A stretch of 35,093 nucleotides of DNA from CAYVBN01 sp964538565 (GCA_964538565.1 CAZIGW010000184.1:1-35093); one strand, 5' to 3'. Positions 16,248 to 24,550 are shown, numbered from the stretch's first letter. Program-made: numbers and translations. Notes: generated from the letters alone by a model not told the origin.

Positions 16248-17465
16248 TCAGCGCCGCTTGGCGAGCGGGACGACGTTGTGCAACTTTTCCGGGGCCGTTT
16301 CAAGAAAACGGCGGATGTTGCGCGCGGCCTGGCGAATGCGCTGCTCGTTCTCCACAAGTGCGATGCGGACGTAACCCTCCCCGTGCTCGCCGAAGCCGAT
16401 GCCGGGCGACACGGCGACCTCGGCCTTCTCCACCAGCAGCTTCGAGAACTCGATGCTGCCGAGCTCGCGAAACGGCTCGGGCAGCGGCGCCCAGGCGAAC
16501 ATCGAGGCGCGCGGGGCCGGCACGGTCCAGCCGGCGCGGCCGAAGCTCTCGACCAGCACGTCGCGCCGCCGCTTGTAGGTCTCACGCATCTCGCGGATGC
16601 AGTCGTCCGGCCCGTTGAGCGCGGCGGTCGCCGCCACCTGGACCGGCGTGAACGCCCCATAGTCGAGATAGGATTTCACCCGCGCCAGCGCGGCGATGAT
16701 GCGTTCGTTGCCGACCGCGAATCCGATGCGCCACCCGGGCATCGAGTAGGTCTTCGACATCGAGGTGAACTCGACGGCGACATCCATGGCGCCCGCGACC
16801 TGCAGTACGGAGGGTGGCGGGACGTCGTCGAAATAGACCTCGGCGTAGGCGAGATCGGACAGGATGAAGATGTTGTGCTTCTTGGCGAACAGAACCAGCT
16901 CTTTGTAGAAGTCGAGATCCGCCACATAGGCGGTCGGATTGGCCGGGTAGCAGACGATCACCGCGATCGGCCGCGGGATCGAATGCGCCATGGCGCGCTC
17001 GAGCGTTTTGAAGAATTCCGGGGTCGGCTCGGACGGTACCGAGCGGATCACGCCGCCCGCCATCAGGAATCCGAAGGCGTGGATCGGATAGCTCGGATTG
17101 GGCACCAGCACCACATCGCCCGGCGCGGTGATCGCCTGCGCCACGTTGGCGAAGCCCTCCTTGGACCCGAGCGTGGTTACGACCTGGGTCTCGGGATTGA
17201 GCTTCACACCGAACCGCCGCTCGTAGTAGGCGGCCTGGGCACGACGCAGGCCCGGAATACCTTTGGAGGCGGAATAACGGTCGGTCCGCGGCTTGCCGAT
17301 GGTGTCGCGCAGCTTCTCGATCACATGGGCGGGGGCCGGCAGGTCGGGATTGCCCATGCCGAGGTCGATGATGTCCGCGCCGGCGTTGCGGGCCTGCGCC
17401 TTGACGCGGTTCACCTGCTCGAAGACGTAAGGTGGCAATCGACGGATGCGGTGAAATTCTTCCAT
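16248..17465 (-). CDS. Class I/II PLP aminotransferase (alanine/LL-DAP aminotransferase-like)
   Basis: A fold-type I aminotransferase of 405 residues. The PLP lysine is K238 in the motif TSMSKTYSMPGWRIGFA. LGMGNPDLPAP near residue 35, YPANPTAYVAD with the conserved Asn, and the C-terminal GEGYVRIALVEN arginine are also present. Orthologues in this position upstream of hom in Hyphomicrobiales are annotated as LL-diaminopimelate or alanine aminotransferase; the true amino donor cannot be settled from sequence, so no symbol is given. It is the first gene of the aminotransferase-hom-glpX-recJ run; the 154 bases upstream to 17620 would hold the promoter. Confidence 0.9.
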   Translation of the reverse strand: MEEFHRIRRLPPYVFEQVNRVKAQARNAGADIIDLGMGNPDLPAPAHVIEKLRDTIGKPRTDRYSASKGIPGLRRAQAAYYERRFGVKLNPETQVVTTLGSKEGFANVAQAITAPGDVVLVPNPSYPIHAFGFLMAGGVIRSVPSEPTPEFFKTLERAMAHSIPRPIAVIVCYPANPTAYVADLDFYKELVLFAKKHNIFILSDLAYAEVYFDDVPPPSVLQVAGAMDVAVEFTSMSKTYSMPGWRIGFAVGNERIIAALARVKSYLDYGAFTPVQVAATAALNGPDDCIREMRETYKRRRDVLVESFGRAGWTVPAPRASMFAWAPLPEPFRELGSIEFSKLLVEKAEVAVSPGIGFGEHGEGYVRIALVENEQRIRQAARNIRRFLETAPEKLHNVVPLAKRR

Positions 17466-17619
17466 GACCTGCGGGCTCCTCCCCCGCTGCCGGGTCCGAC
17501 CATCCAGCCCCGGTCCCGTGACGCCCGACCCATGGCTGCGTGCCTGACTTGTAGCATGTGTCGCAGCCGCTGCCAGTGGCTTCGGCGCACCTCTTTAAGC
17601 AATTGGCGAGAGGCTTTTG

Positions 17620-17946
17620 TTATTGATCCTTCGCCGCGTCGTTGACTCGCTTGGTCTGGCGATTGCGGGCCGCGACCAGCGCCTCCTCGGCCCGCTTTTC
17701 CTCCTCTTCGCTCATGACGGCGCTCGGGCGAGGCGGCGGCATGTCATGGACGGCGGGGTACTCGGGCTGAGTCGCCGGCGCGGCCGGGGTCCCGGCCGGC
17801 AGACCGATTGGGGACGGCAATTCGCCAAGCGTGCTCGAACAAGCGCCGAGCAGGATCGTTGAGGCAAGGCACAGGCACAGGCGCGCGACGCGAAGCGCCG
17901 GCCGCAAAGGGGACCCGCACGGTCGCGCATTCGACATCATGAGCAT
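17620..17946 (-). CDS. Small lipoprotein of unknown function
   Basis: A predicted lipoprotein of 108 residues. The signal segment ALRVARLCLCLASTILLGAC ends in the lipobox LLGAC (C36), followed by a Ser/Pro/Ala-rich linker and a charged helical tail (SEEEEKRAEEALVAARN). ATG codons at 17946, 17940 and 17937 are all possible and no strong ribosome site decides among them. Proteins of this kind sit beside this aminotransferase in related bacteria by my recollection, but no function is known to me. It is divergent from phaC. Confidence 0.7.
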   Translation of the reverse strand: MLMMSNARPCGSPLRPALRVARLCLCLASTILLGACSSTLGELPSPIGLPAGTPAAPATQPEYPAVHDMPPPRPSAVMSEEEEKRAEEALVAARNRQTKRVNDAAKDQ

Positions 17947-18141
17947 GCAGGATTCGCGAAAGTTGCGCCCCGCCCGGGGCCTGGTGGTTGAGGCCAGCTA
18001 GCCAAGTAATATGTCCAAACCAAGGATGCGAATTTTAGCACCATGCCGATGCAAAGGTTAAGGAATTCCGCCAAAGGCAAGCCCCGGCGCTCGCCCCCGC
18101 TGGTGCCGGCGAGCCCGCCCGGGGTGGAGGAGAACGACGGC

Positions 18142-20175
18142 ATGCCGGGCGGCAAGGGACGCAAGCCGGCCGGGCGCGCATCGGCTGGAAAGAAGCGCAA
18201 GCGGCCCGGCGCGAAGCGGCCGCCCGTCGAATCCACGCGGGCGCCGGCCGCGGCCGACCCCGGGCGATCGGAAGACCGACTGCCGCAGGAGCGCACGGCG
18301 AATCAACCCCGCGCCGGTCAGCCCGAAGCATCGCCGGCCCGGCCGCAGACCGCGGCTGGCAGCGGCGAGCCTGCCAGGGCGCCCGCGCCTGGAAGCTTCG
18401 GCGCGCCTCCCGACATCGAAGCGTTTTCCCGGAACCTGGCACGCCTGATCGAGGAAGGCGGCAAGGCGCTCGCCGCCTATCTCAAGCCGCGCGAACAGGG
18501 CAACGCCCAGGCCGAGCAGGCCGACGAAATCGCCGATCTCGTCAAGACCCTCGGCCAGGTCCTCGAATATTGGCTGTCCGATCCGCTGCGCGCGCTCGAC
18601 CTGCAGAAGCGGCTCGGTGCCGCCTATCTCGAACTGTGGGCGGCGGCGGCGAGGCGCCTCAACGGCAACCCGGCGCAACCGGTCGTGCAGCCGGACGCGC
18701 GCGACAAGCGATTCAGCGACCCCGAGTGGTCGTCGAACCAATTCTTCGATTTCCTCAAGCAGGCCTATCTGCTGACGAGCAATTGGGCCAATCGCCTGGT
18801 CAAGGACGCGGAGGGGCTCGATCCTTTCACCCGGCACAAGGCCGAGTTCTACGTGCGGCAGATCACGAATGCGCTCGCCCCGTCGAATTTCGTGCTGACC
18901 AACCCGGAACTGCTGCGCGAGACCCTGAACTCGAATGCCGAGAACCTCGTGCGCGGAATGCGCATGCTGGCCGAGGACATCCGGGCCGGCGGCGGCAGTC
19001 TGAAGATCCGCCAGTCCGACCCGACGACGTTCGAGGTCGGGCGCAACCTGGCGCTCACGCCCGGCAAGGTGATCTATCAGAACGAGCTGATGCAGCTCAT
19101 TCAATATGCCCCGGCGACCGAGACGGTGCTCAAGCGGCCGCTGCTGATCGTGCCGCCGTGGATCAACAAGTTCTACATCCTCGATCTCGTGCCGGAGAAA
19201 TCCTTCATCAAGTGGTGCGTCGAGCAGGGCATCACGGTGTTCTGCATCTCGTGGGTCAATCCCGACGCGCGGCTCGCCCAGAAAGGGTTCGAGGACTACA
19301 TGCGCGAGGGCGTGATGGAGGCGCTCGACGCCATCGAGAAGGCGACCGGGGAACGCGAGGTCGACGCCGCCGGCTACTGCGTCGGAGGCACGCTGCTCGC
19401 GGTCGCGCTCGCCTACATGGCGGCCAAACGCGACGAGCGCATTCGCTCGGCGACGCTGTTCGCCGCCCAGGTCGATTTCACCTATTCGGGCGACCTCAAG
19501 GTCTTCGCCGACGAGGACAGCATCAAGTCGCTCGAGCGGCGCATGGCGGAGCGCGGCTATCTGGAAGGCCAGAAGATGGCGGCGGCCTTCAACATGCTGC
19601 GTCCGAACGAGTTGATCTGGCCCTACGTGATCAACAATTATCTCCGCGGCAAGGACCCGCTCGCGTTCGACCTGCTCTACTGGAATTCCGACGCGACGCG
19701 CATGCCGGCCGCCAATCATTCGTTCTATCTGCGCAACTGCTACCTGCGCAACAAGCTCGCCCGCGGCGAGATGGAGATCGGCGGCGTCACGCTCGATCTC
19801 AACAAGGTGACGGTGCCGATCTACAATCTGGCGACGCGCGACGATCATATCGCGCCGGCCAAGTCGGTCTTCCTGGGCTCTTCCTTCTTCGGTGGTCCGG
19901 TGCGCTTCGTGCTCGCCGGATCCGGGCACATCGCCGGGGTCATCAATCCGCCCGCCAGGAACAAATACCAGTACTGGACCGGGCCGAAGCCGCAGGGCGC
20001 CGACGTCGAGGCGTGGCTCGCCGAGGCCGAAGAGCATCCGGGATCGTGGTGGCCGGACTGGCTGCGCTGGCTGACCGCGCTTCAGTCCGCCCGCGTGCCG
20101 GCGCGCGTTCCGGGCGGCGGCAAGCTCACGCCGATCGAGGACGCGCCCGGCTCCTACGTGAAGGTCCGGGACTAG
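18142..20175 (+). CDS. phaC: Class I poly(3-hydroxyalkanoate) synthase
   Basis: Polymerises 3-hydroxyacyl-CoA into storage PHA on granules. The alpha/beta-hydrolase core is complete: the lipase-like box GYCVGG with nucleophile C413, the family segment PLLIVPPWINKFYILDL, the region LATRDDHIAP with the catalytic Asp, and GSGHIAGVINPP with the catalytic His. With the start at 18142 (GGAGGAGAA at 18126-18134) the protein has 677 residues. Class I enzymes usually have about 560-600, and the excess is a basic Pro/Ala/Arg-rich region over residues 1 to about 90. An ATG at 18043 in the same frame would add 33 more residues but has a weaker ribosome site. The N-terminal domain proper starts near PPDIEAFSRNLARLIEEGG. 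Confidence 0.94.
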   Translation: MPGGKGRKPAGRASAGKKRKRPGAKRPPVESTRAPAAADPGRSEDRLPQERTANQPRAGQPEASPARPQTAAGSGEPARAPAPGSFGAPPDIEAFSRNLARLIEEGGKALAAYLKPREQGNAQAEQADEIADLVKTLGQVLEYWLSDPLRALDLQKRLGAAYLELWAAAARRLNGNPAQPVVQPDARDKRFSDPEWSSNQFFDFLKQAYLLTSNWANRLVKDAEGLDPFTRHKAEFYVRQITNALAPSNFVLTNPELLRETLNSNAENLVRGMRMLAEDIRAGGGSLKIRQSDPTTFEVGRNLALTPGKVIYQNELMQLIQYAPATETVLKRPLLIVPPWINKFYILDLVPEKSFIKWCVEQGITVFCISWVNPDARLAQKGFEDYMREGVMEALDAIEKATGEREVDAAGYCVGGTLLAVALAYMAAKRDERIRSATLFAAQVDFTYSGDLKVFADEDSIKSLERRMAERGYLEGQKMAAAFNMLRPNELIWPYVINNYLRGKDPLAFDLLYWNSDATRMPAANHSFYLRNCYLRNKLARGEMEIGGVTLDLNKVTVPIYNLATRDDHIAPAKSVFLGSSFFGGPVRFVLAGSGHIAGVINPPARNKYQYWTGPKPQGADVEAWLAEAEEHPGSWWPDWLRWLTALQSARVPARVPGGGKLTPIEDAPGSYVKVRD

Positions 20176-20205
20176 AGTGCGGGCCATGCGCCGCAGCTGT
20201 GCCCC

Positions 20206-20976
20206 ATGAGCCGGAAACGCCGCCCGATCAATCTCCCGGCGCCCTATCTCAAGCGCGTGTGGCTCGACACATCGCTCGTCTCCGACGGCGCCGCCTATCC
20301 GTTCTGTCTCCCGCTGTTCCGTGACAAATTCGAGCTCAGCTTCGAAAAACCGATCACCATCATCGTCGGCGAGAACGGCACGGGAAAATCAACTCTTCTG
20401 GAAGGCATCGCGGCACTCGCCGGCTATGACGACGCAGGCGGCGGCAAGGGCTACCGGCCCGTCGATCACTCGGCCGCGATCGAGATCACCGGCAGTCGCC
20501 TCGTTTCGGCGCTGCGCGCGAGCTGGTTGCCGAAGATCACCAACGGCTGGTTCTTCAAGGCGGAGACCTTCTTCTCCGTCGCGCGCTATCTCGACCGGGC
20601 CGCAGTCGAGGCCGCCGAGAGGCCACCCGACTTCCTCTCGCAATCGCATGGCGAGGGCTTCCTGCGCTTTTTCGACGAGCGTTGCGGCCGCCAGGGCATC
20701 TTCATCTTCGACGAGCCGGAATCAGCGCTCTCGCCGGCGCGGCAACTCGCCTTTCTGCGTCTCCTGCGCCGCATGGAGAGGCGCGGAGAGTGCCAGGTCA
20801 TCATGGCGACGCATTCGCCGCTGCTCATGGCCTATCCGGGCGCACAATTGCTCCTGTTGTCGAAAAATGGACTCGAACCGGTCAGCCTCGAAGAGACCGA
20901 GCATTTCAGATTGACGCAGGAATTCTGCACCGACCCGGCCGCGTTCGTCGACCAGGCGCTCGGGGAGGACGCCTGA
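20206..20976 (+). CDS. AAA-family ATP-binding protein
   Basis: A P-loop ATPase of 256 residues related to ABC/SMC-type ATPases without membrane segments. Walker A is GENGTGKST at residues 55-63, Walker B is GIFIFDEPESAL, and MATHSPLLMAYPGA is the switch histidine region. A signature-like HGEGFLRFF segment precedes Walker B. Such stand-alone ATPases are common in Proteobacteria and have no settled role. It begins 30 bases after the phaC stop and may be cotranscribed; nothing else ties it to PHA. Confidence 0.85.
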   Translation: MSRKRRPINLPAPYLKRVWLDTSLVSDGAAYPFCLPLFRDKFELSFEKPITIIVGENGTGKSTLLEGIAALAGYDDAGGGKGYRPVDHSAAIEITGSRLVSALRASWLPKITNGWFFKAETFFSVARYLDRAAVEAAERPPDFLSQSHGEGFLRFFDERCGRQGIFIFDEPESALSPARQLAFLRLLRRMERRGECQVIMATHSPLLMAYPGAQLLLLSKNGLEPVSLEETEHFRLTQEFCTDPAAFVDQALGEDA

Positions 20977-21026
20977 GCGCCGGCGAGGGGCGCTCGCCCT
21001 CGCCTCGCCGCTCATCGCCGATGCGC

Positions 21027-21935
21027 TCAGGTCTCAAGCGTCACCGGCACCTTCAGGTAGTGTACGCCGTTCGATTCCGCCGGCGGGAATTTTCCGGCGC
21101 GGATGTTGACCTGGATCGAGGGCAGCAAGAGCGTCGGCGCGGCAAGCGTCGCGTCGCGCGCCTGCCGCATGGCAACGAACTCGTCCTCGCTCACGCCCTC
21201 GCGGACGTGGACGTTGCGCGCCCTTTCCTCGGCGACGCTCGTTTCCCAGGCGTACGTATCGCGCCCGGGCGCCTTGTAGTCGTGGCACATGAACAACCGC
21301 GTCCGCGGCGGCAGTGCCAGAATGCGCTTGATCGAGCGATAGAGCGTGCGGGCATTGCCGCCCGGGAAATCGGCGCGTGCCGTGCCGTAGTCCGGCATGA
21401 ACAGCGTGTCGCCGACGAACACCGCGTCGCCGATCCTGTAGGAGACGCAGGCCGGCGTGTGACCCGGCGTATAGATCACCTCCCCGTCGAGTTCGCCGAT
21501 GCGGAAGCGCTCGCGGTCCACGAACAGATGGTCGAACTCCGAGCCGTCGCCGGATACGTCCATCGCGTTGAACACCGGGCGGAAGATGCGCTGCACGTCG
21601 CGGATGTGCTCGCCGATGGCGACCCTCGCGCCGGTCTTGAGCTTGATGTAGGGCGCGCCCGACAGATGATCGGCATGCGCGTGGGTCTCGAGCACCCAGG
21701 TGATCCTCACGTCCGCCTTCTCGGCCGCGGCCAGAATGGCGTCGGCCGAATTGACCGAGGCCTTGCCGCTGCGGTGGTCGTAATCGAGCACCGGGTCGAT
21801 CACCGCCGCCTCGCGCGTCGCGGGATCCGACACGAGATAGCTCACCGTGTTCGTCGGCTCGTCGAAAAAAGCCTGGATCGTCGGTTTCGGAGCCGTTTCC
21901 GGCGCGGTCCTCGGTGCGGCTTTCGGCATGGACAT
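21027..21935 (-). CDS. blh: Persulfide dioxygenase-like MBL-fold hydrolase (Blh)
   Basis: A metallo-beta-lactamase-fold protein of 302 residues. The metal motif THAHADH lies in TWVLETHAHADHLSGAPY, with further ligands in YTPGHTPACVSYRIGD, VGDTLF and FMCHDY. This is the pattern of glyoxalase-II-like persulfide dioxygenases, which oxidise glutathione persulfide to sulfite. The divergent partner is the persulfide-responsive repressor gene bigR, as in known blh loci of rhizobia and Xylella. AAGGAGGT at 21941-21948 with a 5-base spacer fixes the start at 21935; an upstream ATG at 21980 lies in the promoter and is rejected. Confidence 0.9.
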   Translation of the reverse strand: MSMPKAAPRTAPETAPKPTIQAFFDEPTNTVSYLVSDPATREAAVIDPVLDYDHRSGKASVNSADAILAAAEKADVRITWVLETHAHADHLSGAPYIKLKTGARVAIGEHIRDVQRIFRPVFNAMDVSGDGSEFDHLFVDRERFRIGELDGEVIYTPGHTPACVSYRIGDAVFVGDTLFMPDYGTARADFPGGNARTLYRSIKRILALPPRTRLFMCHDYKAPGRDTYAWETSVAEERARNVHVREGVSEDEFVAMRQARDATLAAPTLLLPSIQVNIRAGKFPPAESNGVHYLKVPVTLET

Positions 21936-21961
21936 GACTGACCTCCTTGTCCAGCGATTCC

Positions 21962-21994
21962 TTGACAATATATTAGACATTACTAATTTAGCAA
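21962..21994. promoter_or_regulatory. Divergent blh/bigR promoters over a dyad operator
   Basis: Plus strand: TTGACA (21962-21967), 16 bases, TAATTT (21984-21989), pointing at bigR. Minus strand: TTGCTA (21989-21994), 16 bases, TATATT (21967-21972), pointing at blh. Over both lies the dyad TATATTAG-N6-CTAATTTA (21969-21976 and 21983-21990), whose half sites match at 7 of 8 positions. This AT-rich dyad stands out in GC-rich DNA and is the likely BigR operator; binding would block both promoters at once. Confidence 0.75.
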
Positions 21995-22015
21995 TGACTG
22001 AAATAGGAGCGTGTC

Positions 22016-22324
22016 ATGCCAAACGTCGTGGCGCTCGGGGAACTCGAAAGCAAGGCCGGCGAGGCGGTGCGTCTCCTGAAGCTGCTCGCCAACGAGGCCC
22101 GCCTGCTGATCCTGTGCCGGCTCGTCGCCGAGGGAGAGATGTCGGTCGGGGAACTCGCCGGCGCGGTCGGGCTCGGCCAGTCGGCCCTGTCCCAGCACCT
22201 CTCCAGGCTGCGCGCGGACGGGCTGGTGGGAACGCGCCGCGAAGCCCAGACGATATACTATCGCGTCGTCGATGCGAACGCAGCGGATGTCCTCGCGCTC
22301 CTGAAGAAGATCTACTGCCCCTGA
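22016..22324 (+). CDS. bigR: BigR/SqrR-type ArsR-family persulfide-sensing repressor
   Basis: A winged-helix repressor of 102 residues. The HTH is VGELAGAVGLGQSALSQHLSRL, followed by the wing GTRREAQTIYY. Two cysteines, C34 (LILCRLV) and C101 (IYCP), are in the positions of the redox pair that forms an intramolecular polysulfide link in SqrR and BigR, releasing DNA when persulfide rises. AGGAG at 22005-22009 sets the start. It probably represses its own operon (rhodanese, exporter) and the divergent blh through the dyad between them. Confidence 0.92.
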   Translation: MPNVVALGELESKAGEAVRLLKLLANEARLLILCRLVAEGEMSVGELAGAVGLGQSALSQHLSRLRADGLVGTRREAQTIYYRVVDANAADVLALLKKIYCP

Positions 22325-22360
22325 GGGCCGCCACCTCGTGGCGCATTGAGGAGTGGAATG

Positions 22361-22909
22361 ATGACTGCGTTGAAGACTGTCTCGCCGGCCCGCGCCGCGC
22401 AGATGCTGCGCGAGGGCGCGGTCCTCGTCGATATCCGGGAGGCCGACGAATTCGCGCGTGAGCGCATTCCGGGCGCGCGACATCATGCGCTGAGCCGGCT
22501 GTCGGCCGACGATCCGGCACGGCTCGGCGACGACGTGGTGATCTTCCATTGCCGCTCCGGCGCGCGCACCGCGGCCAATGCGGCGCGTCTGCGCGCGGCC
22601 GCCGCCGGCGAGGCCTATGTGCTCGACGGCGGCCTCGACGCCTGGAAACGAGCCGGACTGCCGACGACCGTCGACCGGCGCCAACCGATCGACATCATGC
22701 GCCAGGTGCAGATCGCGGCCGGCAGCCTGGTGTTGCTCGGAGTGCTGCTCGGCTATCTGGTCACGCCCGGCTTCTTCCTGCTCTCCGCCTTCGTCGGGGC
22801 GGGCCTCGTCTTTGCGGGCTCGACTGGCATCTGCGGCATGGCCAAGATGCTCGCATGCATGCCCTGGAACCGCCGCCAGCGGCTCGCCCCCGCTCCGGCC
22901 ACGCGCTGA
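22361..22909 (+). CDS. Rhodanese domain fused to DUF2892 membrane domain
   Basis: A protein of 182 residues. Residues about 5-108 are a rhodanese domain with active cysteine C64 in the loop CRSGART and the entry motif VLVDIREADEFARERIPGA (core DIREADEF). Residues about 115-165 hold two membrane segments with the GxTGICGMAKMLACMPWN end typical of DUF2892. It would move sulfane sulfur, for example from thiosulfate or persulfide to glutathione, at the membrane. GAGGAG at 22348-22353 allows ATG at 22358 or 22361; the latter has the better spacing. It is 36 bases after bigR and 4 bases before the exporter start. Confidence 0.9.
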   Translation: MTALKTVSPARAAQMLREGAVLVDIREADEFARERIPGARHHALSRLSADDPARLGDDVVIFHCRSGARTAANAARLRAAAAGEAYVLDGGLDAWKRAGLPTTVDRRQPIDIMRQVQIAAGSLVLLGVLLGYLVTPGFFLLSAFVGAGLVFAGSTGICGMAKMLACMPWNRRQRLAPAPATR

Positions 22910-22913
22910 ACCG

Positions 22914-23708
22914 ATGGCGTCGCTCCTCACCGCCTCGACGCTCCTGTCGATCGCCTCGGGAAGCCTCGTCGGCTTCATCCTGGCGTTGATCGGCGGCGGC
23001 GGCTCGATCCTGGCGGTGCCTCTTCTCATCTACGTCGTCGGCGTGCCGTCGACCCACGTGGCGATCGGCACCAGCGCGGTGGCGGTCGCGGCCAGCGCCG
23101 CCGCCAATCTGGTCGGCCACGCGCGCGCCGGCACCGTCAAATGGCCGTGCGCGATCGTGTTCGCGACCTCGGGAATTCTCGGCGCGGCCGGCGGGGCGGA
23201 ACTCGGCAAGAGCGTCGACGGCTCCCGGCTGCTCGCGCTCTTCGGGATGCTGATGATCGTGGTCGGCCTGCTCATGCTACGGCCGCGCCGCTCCTCCGTC
23301 GACGCGGGCGTGCGCCTCACGCGCGAAAACATGCCGCGCATGCTGCCGATGCTGATCGGCACCGGGCTGGGGGTCGGGGCCGTGTCGGGCTTCTTCGGCA
23401 TCGGCGGCGGGTTCCTGATCGTCCCCGGCCTGGTCGCCGCGACCGCAATGCCGCTGCTCAGCGCCGTCGGCTCCTCGCTCGTCTCGGTGACCGCCTTCGG
23501 CACGACGGCGGCGATCAGCTACGGGTTCTCCGGCCTCGTCGACTGGCGGCTCGCCGCGATGTTCGTGGCCGGCGGAGCGGCCGGCGGCGTTCTCGGGCTC
23601 GCGCTCGCGCGCCGGCTCGCCGGCTACAAGCATGCGCTGTCGACGATCTTCGCCGGCGCGGTGGCGACGGTTGGTGGATACGTGGCGGCGACCGCGCTCA
23701 TGGGCTGA
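22914..23708 (+). CDS. TauE/SafE family sulfite/anion exporter
   Basis: An inner-membrane protein of 264 residues with about eight membrane segments in two repeats. Each repeat begins with the family's Gly-rich signature: GFILALIGGGGSILAVPLLI near the N-terminus and GFFGIGGGFLIVPGLV near residue 160. TauE/SafE proteins export sulfite, sulfoacetate or related anions. Here it starts 4 bases after the rhodanese stop in the bigR operon, which suits removal of sulfite made by the persulfide dioxygenase. Confidence 0.9.
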   Translation: MASLLTASTLLSIASGSLVGFILALIGGGGSILAVPLLIYVVGVPSTHVAIGTSAVAVAASAAANLVGHARAGTVKWPCAIVFATSGILGAAGGAELGKSVDGSRLLALFGMLMIVVGLLMLRPRRSSVDAGVRLTRENMPRMLPMLIGTGLGVGAVSGFFGIGGGFLIVPGLVAATAMPLLSAVGSSLVSVTAFGTTAAISYGFSGLVDWRLAAMFVAGGAAGGVLGLALARRLAGYKHALSTIFAGAVATVGGYVAATALMG

Positions 23709-23739
23709 TCCCGTCAGGATCTCCTCTCGCAGCCGACGG

Positions 23740-23753
23740 TTGAGGTAAATCAA
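23740..23753 (+). promoter_or_regulatory. FNR/FixK-type box upstream of the CBS-BON gene
   Basis: TTGAGGTAAATCAA is a TTGA-N6-TCAA dyad differing from the FNR/FixK consensus TTGAT-N4-ATCAA at one position. Its centre is about 66 bases before the start codon at 23813. A class II arrangement would put transcription near 23788 with a CTTAAG -10-like box at 23779-23784, leaving a 25-base leader that includes GGAGGT at 23801-23806. This predicts induction at low oxygen. Confidence 0.6.
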
Positions 23754-23812
23754 GGAGAGAGGCGGCACTTTCGCGCACCTTAAGGCGTTTCCTGCCAAAG
23801 GGAGGTGCCGAA

Positions 23813-24505
23813 ATGAAAGCCGTAGACGTCATGGCGACCGACGTGATCAGCGTCACCCCGGAGCACAACGTTCAGGATGTCGCGGAAATCCTCCTGACCA
23901 ACCGCATCAGCGCCGTGCCGGTGATCAACGACAAGGGCAAGCTTGTCGGCATCGTCAGCGAGGGCGACCTGATGCGGCGCGCGGAATCGGGCACCGAGCA
24001 CGAGCGCTCGTGGTGGCTGCGGCTGCTGATGGGACGCGAGGGACTGGCGCAGGAATACGTCAGGGAGCATGCGCGCCGCGTCTCCGACGTGATGACGCGC
24101 GATGTCATCACCGCCACGCGCGAGACGCCCCTGCCCGAGATCGCGAGCCTGCTCGAGCGCAACCGCATCAAGCGCGTCCCGATCGTCGACAACGGCAAGG
24201 TGGTCGGCATCGTCAGCCGCGCCAACCTGCTCCAGGCCCTGGCAAGCCTGCGCAAGGAGATCGCCGTCGAGAAGCCGACGTCGGATTCCGACGTGCGCGA
24301 CAAGGTGCTGGAGCGGCTGAAGGCCGAGCCGTGGACGCGCAGCGCCCTGCTCAACGTGACGGTGCGCGACGGCACCGTCGATCTGTGGGGCATCGTCGAT
24401 TCGGCCGCCGAGAAACGCGCGCTGCGCGTGGCCGCCGAGGTGACGCCCGGCGTGCGCGGGGTGAATGACAACGTCATCATCCGCCCGGTCGCCGCGGAAT
24501 CGTGA
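23813..24505 (+). CDS. CBS-CBS-BON domain protein
   Basis: A soluble protein of 230 residues with three domains. CBS 1 is at about 1-60 (MATDVISVTPEHNVQDVAEIL, ISAVPVINDKGKLVGIVSEGDLMRR), CBS 2 at about 90-148 (VSDVMTRDVITATRETPLPEIA, KRVPIVDNGKVVGIVSR), and BON at about 158-225 (VRDKVLERLKAEPW, VRDGTVDLWGIVDS, GVRGVNDNVI). CBS pairs bind adenine nucleotides; BON domains often bind membranes or partners. No enzyme domain is present. An FNR/FixK-like box lies upstream, and GGAGGT at 23801-23806 supports the start. The exact function is unknown. Confidence 0.92.
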   Translation: MKAVDVMATDVISVTPEHNVQDVAEILLTNRISAVPVINDKGKLVGIVSEGDLMRRAESGTEHERSWWLRLLMGREGLAQEYVREHARRVSDVMTRDVITATRETPLPEIASLLERNRIKRVPIVDNGKVVGIVSRANLLQALASLRKEIAVEKPTSDSDVRDKVLERLKAEPWTRSALLNVTVRDGTVDLWGIVDSAAEKRALRVAAEVTPGVRGVNDNVIIRPVAAES

Positions 24506-24527
24506 GACGGCGCCGAAGCGCCGTCTC
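24504..24527. terminator. Hairpin terminator after the CBS-BON gene
   Basis: GAGACGGCGC and GCGCCGTCTC form a perfect 10-bp stem around CGAA, starting at the stop codon of the CBS-BON gene. No T-run follows (GTCAGG), so termination may need Rho or be weak; the stem is strong and lies in a convergent gap. Confidence 0.6.
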
Positions 24528-24550
24528 GTCAGGCCCAAAGAAGGAATGAG

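Noticed and set aside
13863..17645. Plus-strand frame of 1260 codons
   Set aside because: It runs antisense through glpX, hom and the aminotransferase, which are all clear genes; its Arg/Asp/His/Gly-rich translation matches no family.
17947..18141. Promoter boxes between the lipoprotein gene and phaC
   Set aside because: TTGAGG at 17988-17993 has no well-spaced -10 (TAATAT is only 13 bases away), so no promoter is called.
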